DNA of 64,000 bases from Planomonospora sp. ID82291 (GTDB taxonomy: Bacteria; Actinomycetota; Actinomycetes; Streptosporangiales; Streptosporangiaceae). A program made the position numbers and the translations under genes. The notes under the pieces are model-generated. The model was given only the letters and a program-made list of their open reading frames with translations. It did not search any database and had not been told where the DNA came from. This document shows positions 63,455 through 64,000 of this stretch, piece by piece. The stretch lies in assembly GCF_015711645.1 (NCBI RefSeq), contig NZ_JABTEX010000002.1, positions 558,001 through 622,000 on the forward strand, written 5' to 3'. Every line of letters begins with the position of its first letter. Position 1 is the first letter of the stretch.

Positions 63455-63561
63455 TGACGACAACCGATAGAAGGGTCTTCCCAAGCGGGCGGAACAGAGT
63501 TAGCTTCTGCATCACCGACTCCGAATCCCGGAGGTCGGGAGCCGCCGAGACGGGAGAGCCC

Positions 63562-64000
63562 GTGTCCGGAGACACCCCTCTGCTGCTGATGCGGGGGATC
63601 GTCAAGCAGTTCCCCGGCGTCCGCGCCCTCGACGGGGTCGACCTGGAGGTGCGGCGCGGCGAGGTGCACTGCCTGCTGGGCCAGAACGGCGCCGGCAAGT
63701 CCACCCTCATCAAGATCCTCTCGGGGGCGCACCAGCCCGACGAGGGCGTCATCGCGCTGGCCGGGGAGGAGACGCGCCTGGCGACGCCGACCGCCGCGAT
63801 CAGGGCCGGCATCTCCACGATCTACCAGGAGCTCGATCTGGTCGACGGCCTCAGCGTGGCCGAGAACGTCTTCCTCGGCCACGAGCGCACCCGGTTCGGC
63901 TTCGTCCGCTCCCGCGAGGCCGACCGCGCCGCGCACGCGCTCCTCACCCGGCTCGGGCATCCCGAGATCCGCCCGTCCACCGAGGTGGGCCGCCTCTCGC
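63562..64000 (+). CDS. sugar ABC transporter ATP-binding protein (partial)
   Basis: The first 146 codons of a RbsA/XylG/MglA-type ATPase, cut by the window end. GTG start behind GGGAG. Walker A GQNGAGKST at about residues 41-49, Q-loop YQELDLVDGLSVAENVFLG. These proteins carry two ABC domains in tandem; only part of the first is here. The rest of the transporter should follow downstream. Sugar unknown. Confidence 0.9.
   Translation, partial: MSGDTPLLLMRGIVKQFPGVRALDGVDLEVRRGEVHCLLGQNGAGKSTLIKILSGAHQPDEGVIALAGEETRLATPTAAIRAGISTIYQELDLVDGLSVAENVFLGHERTRFGFVRSREADRAAHALLTRLGHPEIRPSTEVGRLS

Larger units (their letters stand above)
62995..63561. other. 567-base divergent region with repeats and operator-like palindromes
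   Basis: Contains an AT-rich patch (63120-63187), a 30-bp perfect inverted repeat (63191-63260), a GC tract of degenerate GCCGGAC/GCCGGGTGACCG repeats (63261-63375), and a palindrome at 63429-63454. No gene is visible. Confidence 0.7.

Overview
This is a contiguous, very GC-rich, gene-dense stretch of actinobacterial chromosome. NiSOD with its dedicated maturation protease, SigR/RsrA, WhiB1, PdtaS, a fused 2-oxoglutarate decarboxylase/dehydrogenase (Kgd), a DasR-like regulator, and many leaderless or GTG/TTG-started genes point to a filamentous actinomycete. The family of secreted trypsin/V8-like proteins suggests Streptosporangiaceae or a close relative; that placement is inference. I see no rRNA, tRNA, insertion sequence, prophage or CRISPR array.

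Layout. 0.2-3.5 kb: HMCES/YedK-type peptidase, DksA/TraR zinc-finger protein, methyltransferase, and sigR-rsrA behind a textbook SigR promoter. 3.6-10 kb: sugar-nucleotide epimerase, two tandem membrane HD-GYP proteins (the second degenerate), biotin carboxylase and a stand-alone biotinyl protein, then a thioesterase and a BsaP-like protein transcribed divergently from overlapping -10 boxes. 10-18 kb: PASTA Ser/Thr kinase, a ThDP enzyme, and a biotin cluster (bioF, dasR-like gntR, bioD, bioB; no bioA). 18-27.6 kb: pdtaS, whiB1 with a CRP-like box, diacylglycerol kinase, a stress sigma factor with its anti-sigma kinase, sodN/sodX, a CGNR regulator, malic enzyme, and a TPR regulator. The order sigR-rsrA ... 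biotinyl protein ... pdtaS-whiB1 is an expanded version of the M. tuberculosis sigH-rshA-TB7.3-pdtaS-whiB1 neighbourhood.

27.7-37.6 kb is the most unusual region. Five secreted chymotrypsin-fold paralogues lie head to tail on the minus strand with a PIN/Phd toxin-antitoxin pair among them. Two paralogues are essentially identical over 1.8 kb and carry Asp where the catalytic Ser should be, so they look like pseudoproteases. Each has an upstream palindrome TGTGA-N6-TCACA at the same distance. The sharp edges of the identical tract inside otherwise diverged, colinear flanks suggest gene conversion.

37.8-51.3 kb: thiolase-like protein, MDR reductase, DUF4097-padR operon with a large operator palindrome, a 58-aa DUF6104-like gene beside kgd, a B3/B4-domain protein, a GH9 cellulase under a perfect CebR/CelR box, and a metallo-beta-lactamase-fold protein. 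51.4-57 kb: an organosulfur operon (sulfonate-type ABC transporter, flavin monooxygenase, two flavin reductases) preceded by a probably leaderless Cys-containing leader peptide. 57-64 kb: GAF histidine kinase, alpha-lytic-type protease, SDR, subtilisin with an unassigned C-terminal domain, a 30-bp perfect inverted repeat, and the start of a sugar ABC ATPase cut by the window end.
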